From NCBI GenBank assembly GCA_963714145.1, contig OY970235.1:3596001-3660000 (forward strand): DNA of 64,000 nt, given 5' to 3'. This stretch comes from JBBWZH01 sp035544115 (GTDB lineage: Bacteria; Actinomycetota; Actinomycetes; Mycobacteriales; CADCTP01). This document shows, in pieces, positions 38,375-45,973 of the stretch (positions within the stretch are counted from its first letter, which is position 1; every line of letters begins with the position of its first letter). Below the pieces are notes generated by a model. That model saw only the letters and a list, made by a program, of their open reading frames with translations. It was not told where the DNA came from and searched no databases. A program made the position numbers and the translations under genes.

Positions 38375-39769
38375 GTGCCCGACCAGCGGCCCGACCAGCG
38401 GTTCGCCGACGGCCCACAGTTTCCGGCCGACTTCACCTGGGGCGTCGCCACCGCGTCGTACCAGATCGAGGGCGCGGTCGCCGAGGACGGGCGCGGTCCG
38501 TCCATTTGGGACACGTTCGCGCACACCCCGGGGAAGGTCAGGAACGGTGACACCGGCGATGTGGCCTGTGATCATTACCACCGCTATCCCGAGGACGTCC
38601 GGCTGATGGCCGACCTCGGCGTCTCGGCGTACCGGTTCTCGATCGCCTGGCCACGGATCCAGCCGACCGGCCGCGGCCCGGCGAACCCGGCCGGGCTGGC
38701 CTTCTACGACCGGCTGGTGGACGAGCTGCTCGGCGCCAGCATCGCCCCGGTCACCACCCTCTACCACTGGGACCTGCCGCAGGCGCTGGAGGACGACGGC
38801 GGCTGGCTGAACCGGGACACCGCGTACCGGTTCGCCGAATACGCCGGCATGGTCGGAACCGCGCTGAGCGACCGGGTTCGGATGTGGATAACGCTGAATG
38901 AGCCGTTCGTGTCCGCCGCGATCGGATACGGCCTGGGCGAGCACGCACCCGGCCGGCGGTTGCTGGCCGGCGCCTTCCCGGCCACCCACCACCTGCTGCT
39001 CGGGCACGGGCTCGCGGTGCCGGCGCTGCGGGCGACCGGCGACGTATCGGTCGGCATCACCGAGAACATGGCGCCGGTGCACCCGGCCACCGACGACCCG
39101 GCCGACGCCGACGCGGCCCGCCGGATGGACGGCCTGCACAACCGGGTCTACGGCGACCCGGTGCTGCTCGGCCGCTACCCCGACGACCTGGCCTGGATCT
39201 ACGCCGGCACCGACCTGTCCGCGATCCGGGACGGCGATCTCGAAACCATCGCGGCCCCGCTGGACTTCATCGGCATCAACTACTACGCCCCCAACATGGT
39301 CCGGGCCGGCGGGGCGGACAGCCCGCTCGGGGTGGAGACGGTGCCCTGGCCGGACGCGCCGCGCACCGCCTTCGACTGGCCGGTGGTGCCGGACGGCTTC
39401 CACGAGCTGATGCTGCAACTGCGCGACCGGTACGGCGCCGCCCTGCCGCCGATCTACATCACCGAGAACGGCGCCGCCTACCAGGACACGCTCGGCCCGG
39501 ACGGCGGGGTGTCCGATGTGGACCGGATCGGCTACCTCGACGGGCACCTGCGCGCGCTGCGCCGGGCGATGGCCGACGGGGTGGACGTCCGCGGCTACTT
39601 CTGCTGGTCGCTGCTGGACAACTTCGAGTGGGCCGAGGGCTACTCGAAGCGGTTCGGCCTGGTGTACGTGGACTACCCGACGCAGCGGCGGATCCCGAAG
39701 GAGTCCTACGGCTGGTACCGCCAACTCATCGCCGACCAAGCGCGGGCAGTGTCCACTCAGGACACCTGA
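38375..39769 (+). CDS. GH1 family beta-glucosidase
   Basis: A 464-residue glycoside hydrolase family 1 enzyme. The GTG is preceded by AGGAGGA five bases upstream. The N-terminal signature FTWGVATASYQIEGAVAEDGRG, the acid/base TLNEPF and the nucleophile ITENGAAY are all present, and the C-terminal CWSLLDNFEWAEGYSKRFGL completes the family pattern. It is cytoplasmic (no signal) and hydrolyses beta-linked disaccharides such as cellobiose, probably taken up by the coupled MFS transporter, whose ATG overlaps this stop. Confidence 0.95.
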   Translation: MPDQRPDQRFADGPQFPADFTWGVATASYQIEGAVAEDGRGPSIWDTFAHTPGKVRNGDTGDVACDHYHRYPEDVRLMADLGVSAYRFSIAWPRIQPTGRGPANPAGLAFYDRLVDELLGASIAPVTTLYHWDLPQALEDDGGWLNRDTAYRFAEYAGMVGTALSDRVRMWITLNEPFVSAAIGYGLGEHAPGRRLLAGAFPATHHLLLGHGLAVPALRATGDVSVGITENMAPVHPATDDPADADAARRMDGLHNRVYGDPVLLGRYPDDLAWIYAGTDLSAIRDGDLETIAAPLDFIGINYYAPNMVRAGGADSPLGVETVPWPDAPRTAFDWPVVPDGFHELMLQLRDRYGAALPPIYITENGAAYQDTLGPDGGVSDVDRIGYLDGHLRALRRAMADGVDVRGYFCWSLLDNFEWAEGYSKRFGLVYVDYPTQRRIPKESYGWYRQLIADQARAVSTQDT

Positions 39770-41046
39770 TGACCTCCGGCCGGGTCGGGGGCACCAGCCC
39801 GGCGGCGCTGGCCGAGCCGGTCGATCCGGTCGGGCGGCGGTTCGTCGGCACCCTGGCGCTGGCCCTGTTCGGGATCTGGATGGCGTTCTTCACGCCGATC
39901 CAGCTGCTGCTGCCGCAGCAACTGGAGGACATCGACGCGGCCAGCAAGGTCACCAACCTGGGCTGGGTGACCGGGGCCGGCGCCGCGGTCGCGCTGCTGG
40001 CCAACCCACTGGCCGGCGCGCTGTCCGACCGCACCACGTCCCGGTTCGGCCGCCGGCACCCCTGGACGGCGGGCGGCACCGTGCTCGCCGCCGGGGCCCT
40101 GATCGTCGCATCGCGACAGTCCACAGTGCTCGGTGTGCTGCTCGGCTGGTGCGTGGCGCAGGCCTGCCTGAACGTCGCGTTCGCCACCCTCACCGCCGCC
40201 GTGCCGGACCACGTGCCGGTGCGGCAGCGCGGCGCGGTCTCGGCCTGGGTCGGCCTGCCGACGGTGCTGGGCGTGGTGGTCGGGGTCGGGCTGGTCACCG
40301 CGCTGACCGACAGCACCACTGCCGGCTACGCCATCGTCGCGGTCGTGATGCTCGCGGTGGTCGCGCCGTTCGTGCTGACCAGCGTCGATCACCCGCTGCC
40401 GGCGGCGGACCGTCCACAGTGGTCCTGGCCGGAGTTCGCCCGCGGGTTCTGGGTCAGCCCGCGCCGGCACCCGGACTTCGGCTGGGCCTGGCTGACCCGG
40501 TTCCTGGTGTCGCTCGGCAACGCGCTCGGCACCCTGTACCTGCTGTACTTCCTGCGGGACTCGGTGCACTACGAGCGGCGCTTCCCCGGCCACAAGGCCG
40601 AGGACGGCGTGCTGACCCTGCTGCTGGTGTACGCCGCCGCGCTGCTACTGACGATCATCGCCGGCGGCATCGCGTCCGACCGGGCCGGGCGGCGCAAGCC
40701 GTACGTGATCGGCGCGAGCATCGTGATGGCGGCCGGCGCCGGGCTGCTGGCGATCTGGCCGACCTGGCCGGTCGCGATCGTCGCGGCGGCGGTGCTCGGC
40801 GCCGGCTACGGCGTCTACCTCGCGGTCGACGCGGCGCTGATCACCCAGGTGCTGCCGGCCGCCCGGGACCGCGGCAAGGACCTCGGCGTGATCAACATCG
40901 CGAACTCCGCGCCGCAGGTGCTCGGCCCGGCGCTGGCCGCCCCGATCGTGGCGCACGCCGGCGGCTATCCGGTGCTGTTCCTGGCCGCCGGCCTGGTCAC
41001 GCTGCTCGGTGCCGTCCTCGTCCTCCCGATCCGCTCGGTCCGCTGA
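39769..41046 (+). CDS. MFS transporter, probable sugar/glycoside importer
   Basis: A 425-residue major facilitator with 12 predicted helices. The conserved loop 2-3 reads GALSDRTTSRFGRRHPW, as in glycoside-pentoside-hexuronide/MFS sugar carriers. The start overlaps the GH1 stop (TGATG), so uptake of the glucosidase substrate is its likely role. Two copies of the TCCACAGTG motif fall inside the gene (near 40119 and at 40413-40422). The 3' end is duplicated downstream. Confidence 0.85.
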   Translation: MTSGRVGGTSPAALAEPVDPVGRRFVGTLALALFGIWMAFFTPIQLLLPQQLEDIDAASKVTNLGWVTGAGAAVALLANPLAGALSDRTTSRFGRRHPWTAGGTVLAAGALIVASRQSTVLGVLLGWCVAQACLNVAFATLTAAVPDHVPVRQRGAVSAWVGLPTVLGVVVGVGLVTALTDSTTAGYAIVAVVMLAVVAPFVLTSVDHPLPAADRPQWSWPEFARGFWVSPRRHPDFGWAWLTRFLVSLGNALGTLYLLYFLRDSVHYERRFPGHKAEDGVLTLLLVYAAALLLTIIAGGIASDRAGRRKPYVIGASIVMAAGAGLLAIWPTWPVAIVAAAVLGAGYGVYLAVDAALITQVLPAARDRGKDLGVINIANSAPQVLGPALAAPIVAHAGGYPVLFLAAGLVTLLGAVLVLPIRSVR

Positions 41047-41270
41047 CCCCGGACGCAAGCCATGCCCGTCCTCCCGATCCGCTGACCCCGGACCCAAGCC
41101 CTGCTCGGCCTCCCGATCCGCTGACCCCGGACCCAAACCGTGCTGGTGAGCCGCTGACCCGCTGACCCAAGCCGTGCTCGTGAGCCGCTGATCCGCTGAT
41201 CCCGGACCCAAGCCCGTCCTCATCCTCCCGATCCGCCCACCCCGGACCCGACCGGAACCGGCCGGCCCGG
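41022..41270 (+). repeat. Tandem copies of the MFS gene's 3' end
   Basis: The end of the MFS gene including its stop (CTCCCGATCCGCT...GACCCCGGAC) recurs with drift at least three more times between 41069 and 41260, each copy carrying its own TGA/GACC and a CAAGCC(C/G)TGCT spacer. No gene is seen in 41047-41365; the rest is GC-rich spacer with CCGGCCCGG repeats. Confidence 0.75.
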
Positions 41271-41365
41271 CCGGACCAGCCCGGCCCGGCCCGGCTATGC
41301 GGCCCGGTTCGGACCCGGCCGGTTCCGACTGGCGGGACCGCGGGTCGGGAACCGATACTGCGGCG

Positions 41366-41860
41366 GTGCGAGCGCCGAAGAAGTCGCAGCCGCCCAGCAC
41401 CGGGCCGGATACGTTCTGCCAGATCATCAGCGGCGAGCTCGCGGCGCCGACCGTGCACCGGGACGGCAGCACGATGTCGTTCCTGGACCACCGGCCGCTG
41501 TTCCCCGGGCACGTCCTGCTGGTGCCGCTGGAGCACGTGACCACGCTGGCCGAACTGCCGCCGGCCGAGGTGGACCACTTCTTCCGGGTCGCGCAACGGC
41601 TGGAGACCGCGGTCGAGCGGGCGACCGGCGCGGACGGCTCGCTGGTGCTGGTCAACAACCGGGTCAGCCAGTCGGTGCCGCACCTGCACCTGCACGTGAT
41701 CCCGCGCCGGTTCCGGGACGGCCTGCGCTTCTGGCTCGGCCCGCGCCGCCCGTACGCCTCGCCGCAGGAGGCCGAGCGCACCGCCGCCGGGATCCGCGAC
41801 GCGCTCGACCTGACCGACCTGACCCGGTCCGCCGGGCCGCCCACGGCCGCACCGGAGTAA
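41366..41860 (+). CDS. HIT family protein
   Basis: A 164-residue histidine-triad nucleotide hydrolase. The triad is HLHLHVIPR near residue 113, and the N-terminal FCQIISGELAAPTVHRDG and PLFPGHVLLVPLEHV are typical. HIT proteins hydrolyse AMP-linked or dinucleoside substrates. The GTG at 41366 was chosen as the nearest upstream start before conserved sequence; an ATG 23 codons earlier lies in low-complexity DNA. Confidence 0.85.
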   Translation: MRAPKKSQPPSTGPDTFCQIISGELAAPTVHRDGSTMSFLDHRPLFPGHVLLVPLEHVTTLAELPPAEVDHFFRVAQRLETAVERATGADGSLVLVNNRVSQSVPHLHLHVIPRRFRDGLRFWLGPRRPYASPQEAERTAAGIRDALDLTDLTRSAGPPTAAPE

Positions 41861-41927
41861 CCGGACCGGCCCGGGTCTCGTACTTTGGGCTGATCAGCAG
41901 CGGTCCGGGCTCCCGTACCGTGGCTGG

Positions 41928-43068
41928 GTGCACGCGCTTCTCCGCGCCACCTGGGGCGAGCCCCGCCCGGCCGACCCGCCGGCGCGGGTCTGGCGCGACT
42001 GGGTGATCGTCGCGGTGCTGCTGCCGGCGGTGGTGCTCGAGGGTGTGCTGCGGCCGGAGCTTCCGTGGCGGGCCGTCTCGCTGACCGTCACGGTCGCGCT
42101 GGTGCCCACGGTGCTGTGGCGCCGGACCAGCCCGCTGCTGATGGTCGCGATCGCCTTCATCGGCTCTGGCCTGGCCACCCTGTTCACCGGCGGCGACCCG
42201 GCGGACACGCACACGCTGGTGTTCCTGCTGTTGCTGCCGTACGCGTTGTTCCGGTGGGGGTCCGGGCGGGAGGCGGTGATCGGCCTCGCGATCATGTTCG
42301 GCAAGGTCTTCCTCTCGGTGCTCTCGGACGACTTCAGCCTCGGCGACGCGGTCGCCGGCGTGGCCGTCCTGTCCGCGGCGATGGCCCTGGGCGCGGCGGT
42401 CCGGTACCGGTCCGGGGCGCGGGCCCGGGAGCTCGATCAGGTCACCCTGCTCGAACGCGAACGGCTGGCCCGCGACCTGCACGACACCGTCGCGCACCAC
42501 GTCTCGGCGATCGCGATCCGGGCCCAGGCGGGCCTCGCGACCGCCGGCACCCAACCGGACGCGGCGACCGACGCGCTGCGGGTGATCGAGGCCGAGGCGT
42601 CCCGCACGCTCGCCGAGATGCGCAGCATGGTCCGGATGCTGCGCCGCAGCCAGCCGGCCGAGCTGGCGCCCAGCCCGCGGGTCACCGATCTGGAACAGCT
42701 CGCCGGCCGGGGCCGCGCCGGCCCGTCCGTCGACGTGCAGATCCTCGGCGACCTCGACGACCTCCCGCCGTCGGTCGGGGCCGCGATCTACCGGCTGGCC
42801 CAGGAGTCGGTCACCAACGCCCGCCGGCATGCCCGGCACGCCACCCGCATCGAGGTGCGCGTCGCCGCCGACGACGCGGTCGGTGCGATTGCGGGTCAGC
42901 GACGACGGCGAGGCCAGCGCCGTCCGGCCGACGGCGGCCCCCGGCTACGGGCTGATCGGCATGATTGAGCGCGCGCACCTGCTCGGCGGCACCTGCGTGG
43001 CCGGCCCGGCGCCCGACCGCGGCTGGACCGTGACCGCTGTGCTGCCCCGGACCGGGTGGGCGACCTGA
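41928..43068 (+). CDS. Sensor histidine kinase (one frameshift near 42880)
   Basis: A NarX/DesK-type kinase: five or six membrane helices in residues 1-160, the phospho-His in ARDLHDTVAHHVSAIAIRAQ, and the HATPase start YRLAQESVTNARRHARHA. The frame breaks near 42880: removing one G makes the reading continue as DDASVRLRVSDDGEAS and APGYGLIGMIERAHLLGG to the stop at 43068, giving about 379 residues. Everything else is conserved, so a single-base sequence error is the simplest explanation. The end overlaps the response regulator start by 13 bases. Confidence 0.85.
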
Positions 43069-43724
43069 GCATCCGGGTGGTCGTCGCCGACGACCAGGAG
43101 ATCGTCCGCACCGGGCTGCGGATGATCCTCGACGCCCAGCCGGGCATCGAGGTCGTCGGCGAGGCCGCCGACGGGCAGCGGGCCGTCGAGCTCGCCCGCC
43201 GGCTGCGTCCGGACGTGTGCCTGCTCGACATCCGGATGCCCGGCATGGACGGTATCGAGGCCACCCGGCGCCTCGCCGGGCCGGGCGTCGAGGTGCCGTT
43301 CGCCGTCGTCGTGATCACCACCTTCGACCTGGACGAGTACGTCTACGCCGCCCTGCGCGCCGGTGCCCGGGGGTTCCTGCTCAAGGACGCCGGCCCGGCC
43401 CTGCTCGCCCAGGCCGTGCACGCGGCCGCCGCCGGTGACGCGCTGATCGCCCCGAGCATCACCGCCCGGCTGCTCGAGGCCTTCGCCGGCTCCGGGCCGG
43501 CCGCGCCGGCGCAGCCGATCGAGGCGCTCACCGACCGGGAGGAGCAGATCCTCGCCACGGTGGCGCGCGGGCGGACCAACAGCGAGATCGCCGACGAGCT
43601 GTACATCACGCTGAGCACGGTCAAGACCCACATCGCCAGCCTGATGGCCAAGATCGGGGTCCGGAACCGGGTCGAGATCGCCATCTGGGCCTACGAGACC
43701 AACCGGGTCCGGAACCGGCGGTGA
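43056..43724 (+). CDS. NarL/LuxR-family response regulator
   Basis: A 222-residue regulator with a receiver domain (VVADDQE acidic pair, phospho-Asp in LLDIRMPGMDG, Lys in FLLKDAGP) and a LuxR helix-turn-helix (LTDREEQILATVARGRTNSEIADELYITLSTVKTHIASLM). The GTG start lies inside the 3' end of the kinase gene, so the pair is coupled. Targets are unknown; the following DUF2306 gene is a candidate. Confidence 0.9.
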   Translation: MGDLSIRVVVADDQEIVRTGLRMILDAQPGIEVVGEAADGQRAVELARRLRPDVCLLDIRMPGMDGIEATRRLAGPGVEVPFAVVVITTFDLDEYVYAALRAGARGFLLKDAGPALLAQAVHAAAAGDALIAPSITARLLEAFAGSGPAAPAQPIEALTDREEQILATVARGRTNSEIADELYITLSTVKTHIASLMAKIGVRNRVEIAIWAYETNRVRNRR

Positions 43725-43829
43725 CCCGGTAGCCATCGGCCGAAAGTACGGCCCGGCGATCGGACGATCGGCTGGCTCAGCTCCGGCCCTTCCACCGATG
43801 AGACGCGCCGCCCCGGCCGGCACGATCTG

Positions 43830-44010
43830 CTCATGACGATGCTGGCCCGCCGGCCTTCCTCCGCTCCGCTCCGCGGCGCCCCAGACGGCACCTGCGATGC
43901 TCACTCCGGACGCCGGCTCATGACGATGCTGGCCCGCCGGCCTTCTCCGCTCCGCTCCGCGGCGCCCCAGACGGCACCTGCGATGCTCACTCCGGACGCC
44001 GGCTCATGAC
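43830..44010 (+). repeat. Direct repeat of 86-87 bases ending at a start codon
   Basis: The segment 43830-43916, starting CTCATGACGATGCTGGCCCG and ending CCGGACGCCGG, is repeated at 43917-44002 with one base missing. A third partial copy, CTCATGAC at 44003-44010, provides the ATG of the DUF2306 gene. Both upstream copies therefore carry a decoy ATG. The gap 43725-44005 contains no gene. Confidence 0.9.
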
Positions 44011-44687
44011 TGTGGTCGCCCCGACCCGGGGACAGTGGCGGCTGCCCACCGCGCTCATCGCGCTCGCGTTCGTCCCGGTGGTCGCCGGTGCGGCCCGCAT
44101 CACCCAAGCTGGCCGCCGGCGCGCAGACGGCGGACAACACGCGGTTCTTCGCGGCGCCGGTTCCCGTGGTGGTGCACATCATCAGCATCACCGTGTACAG
44201 CATCCTGGCGCCGTTCCAGTTCGCCGGCGGGTTCCGCCGGCGGCGGCCAGGCTGGCACCGCGCCGCCGGCCGGCTGCTCGTGCCGAGCGGGCTGGCCGTC
44301 GCGCTGTCCGGCCTGTGGATGACGTTCGGCTACGACATGCCGTACGACAGCGGTCTCCTCGCGGCGTTCCGGCTGGTGTTCGGCTCGGCCATGGCCGCCA
44401 GCATCGTGCTCGGCTTCGCCGCGGTCCGGCGCCGGGACATCGCCCGGCACCGGGCCTGGATGATCCGCGGCTACGCGATCGGCATGGGCGCGGGCACCCA
44501 GTTCTTCACCCACCTGCCGTGGATTCTGATCGTCGGGGTGCCGGTCGGTGACACCAAGGCGGTGCTCATGCTGGCCGGCTGGCTGATCAACGTCGCCGTG
44601 GCCGAGTGGGTCATCCGGACCCGGCTGCCCGCTCCGCGCCGGGCCGCCCCGGCCGGCCCGCTCGTCACCAGCCCGGCCGACCGGTGA
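44006..44687 (+). CDS. DUF2306 membrane protein (one frameshift near 44106)
   Basis: A small integral membrane protein of about 227 residues with six hydrophobic helices. The middle and end match DUF2306: VVVHIISITVYSILAPFQF, WHRAAGRLLVPSGL, HRAWMIRGYAIGMGAG. After residue 34 (AARITQ) the frame shifts by one base near 44106; deleting one A restores LAAGAQTADNTRFFAAP. Family function is unknown. The start lies at the end of the direct repeat upstream. Confidence 0.75.
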
Positions 44688-44745
44688 CGGCCGAGCCGGC
44701 CGGGGCCGCCGGGACCGGGCGGCCGGGCCGGCCGGGGCGGCGAGG

Positions 44746-45786
44746 TTACGCGGTCAGCTCGGTGGGGACGGCGATCACGTCCACCATGGCGCCGTTGCGC
44801 AGCACGGTGACCGGCAGCGGGACGCCGATCGCCTCGGCGAACAGCAGCCGCTGGATGCCCTGCGCGTCCCCGACCGGCGCCCGGCCGACGGAGAGCACGA
44901 CGTCGCCGCGGCGCAGCCCGGCGAGCGCGGCCGGGCTGCCGGAGATCACGTCCACCAGCCGCAGGCCGCGGCGTTGCCCGGCCCGCGCGGCGACGGCTGA
45001 CGGCAGCGGGGCCGGCACGCTGACCACGCCGAGGTAGGCACGGCGCACCCGGCCCTCGGCCAGCAGTGCGGCGACGATCCGCCGGGTGGTCGCGTTCACC
45101 GGCACGGCCAGGCCGAGCCCGATGCCGGCGACCGCGGTGTTGATGCCGACCACCCGGCCGGCCGAGTCGGCCAGCGCGCCGCCGGAGTTGCCCGGGTTCA
45201 GCGCCGCGTCGGTCTGGATCACGTCCTCGATCACCCGGCCGGCCCGGCCGCTGCGGGTCGGCAGCGACCGGCCGAGCGCGCTGACCACGCCGGCGGTGAC
45301 CGAGCCGGCCAGCCCGAGCGGGTTGCCGATGGCGACCACCAACTGCCCGACGACCAGCGTGTCGGCGTTGCCGAGCCGGACCGCCGGCGGGGTGCCGGCC
45401 CGGGCCCGGACCACCGCGAGGTCGGACAGCGGGTCGGCGCCGATCAGGTCGAACGGCGTCTCCGAGCCGTCGGTGAACGCGGCCACGCCGCGCCCGGACC
45501 GGGCCACCACGTGCGCGTTGGTCAGCATGAACCCGTCGTCGGTGAACACCACGCCGGAGCCGGCACCCTCCCGGACCACCTCGCCACCGCTGACCCCGCG
45601 CAGTTCCAGGCTGGCCACGTGCGGCGTGACCTCGGCCGCGACCCGGCTCACCACCTGCGAGTACGCGTCCAGCGCCGACTCACCGCGGTCTACCGGCGGC
45701 ATCCGGGCGGCGGGCGGCTCCGCCCCCGACCCGGCCGAGCCGCCCGGCCCGTCGGACTCCGGCGCCTTCGAGACCTCCACCGTCAC
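44746..45786 (-). CDS. HtrA/DegP-like serine protease with PDZ domain
   Basis: A 346-residue trypsin-like protease. The catalytic triad is His in LTNAHVVAR, Asp in PLSDLAVVR and Ser in NPGNSGGALADSAG. A PDZ domain follows at residues about 250-340 (GLRLVDVISGSPAALAGLRRGDVVLSVG). Unlike most HtrA proteins there is no obvious signal peptide or membrane helix at the N-terminus, so it is either cytoplasmic or exported by another route. It is divergent from the ABC exporter, sharing a 187-base promoter region. Confidence 0.9.
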   Translation of the reverse strand: MTVEVSKAPESDGPGGSAGSGAEPPAARMPPVDRGESALDAYSQVVSRVAAEVTPHVASLELRGVSGGEVVREGAGSGVVFTDDGFMLTNAHVVARSGRGVAAFTDGSETPFDLIGADPLSDLAVVRARAGTPPAVRLGNADTLVVGQLVVAIGNPLGLAGSVTAGVVSALGRSLPTRSGRAGRVIEDVIQTDAALNPGNSGGALADSAGRVVGINTAVAGIGLGLAVPVNATTRRIVAALLAEGRVRRAYLGVVSVPAPLPSAVAARAGQRRGLRLVDVISGSPAALAGLRRGDVVLSVGRAPVGDAQGIQRLLFAEAIGVPLPVTVLRNGAMVDVIAVPTELTA

Positions 45787-45810
45787 CCCACCACCTCTGC
45801 AGTACGCTGC

Positions 45811-45830
45811 TTACACCGTTACACATGTAA
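45811..45830. promoter_or_regulatory. Candidate operator with repeated TTACAC
   Basis: TTACAC occurs at 45811 and again at 45819, and the second is part of the inverted repeat TTACACATGTAA (45819-45830). This A/T-rich patch lies 24-44 bases before the HtrA start on the minus strand and stands out from the GC-rich surroundings. The binding protein is unknown. Confidence 0.4.
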
Positions 45831-45973
45831 TAGGTCGACGGCGAGCGCGCGTTCCCGCACCACGTCCGCTCTGAGCGAACCGGGCCACACCCACCATCCA
45901 GGGTCCACCGGGTTGTCGGTGCGCGGTGTCAGAGTGAACTCAGGCGACCGATATCGGGGAGGGGTGACCCGGG

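Noticed and set aside
43830..44002. Possible insertion element or att duplication
   Set aside because: The duplicated unit is under 90 bases, has no transposase or inverted ends, and no mobile gene is nearby; a local tandem duplication explains it.
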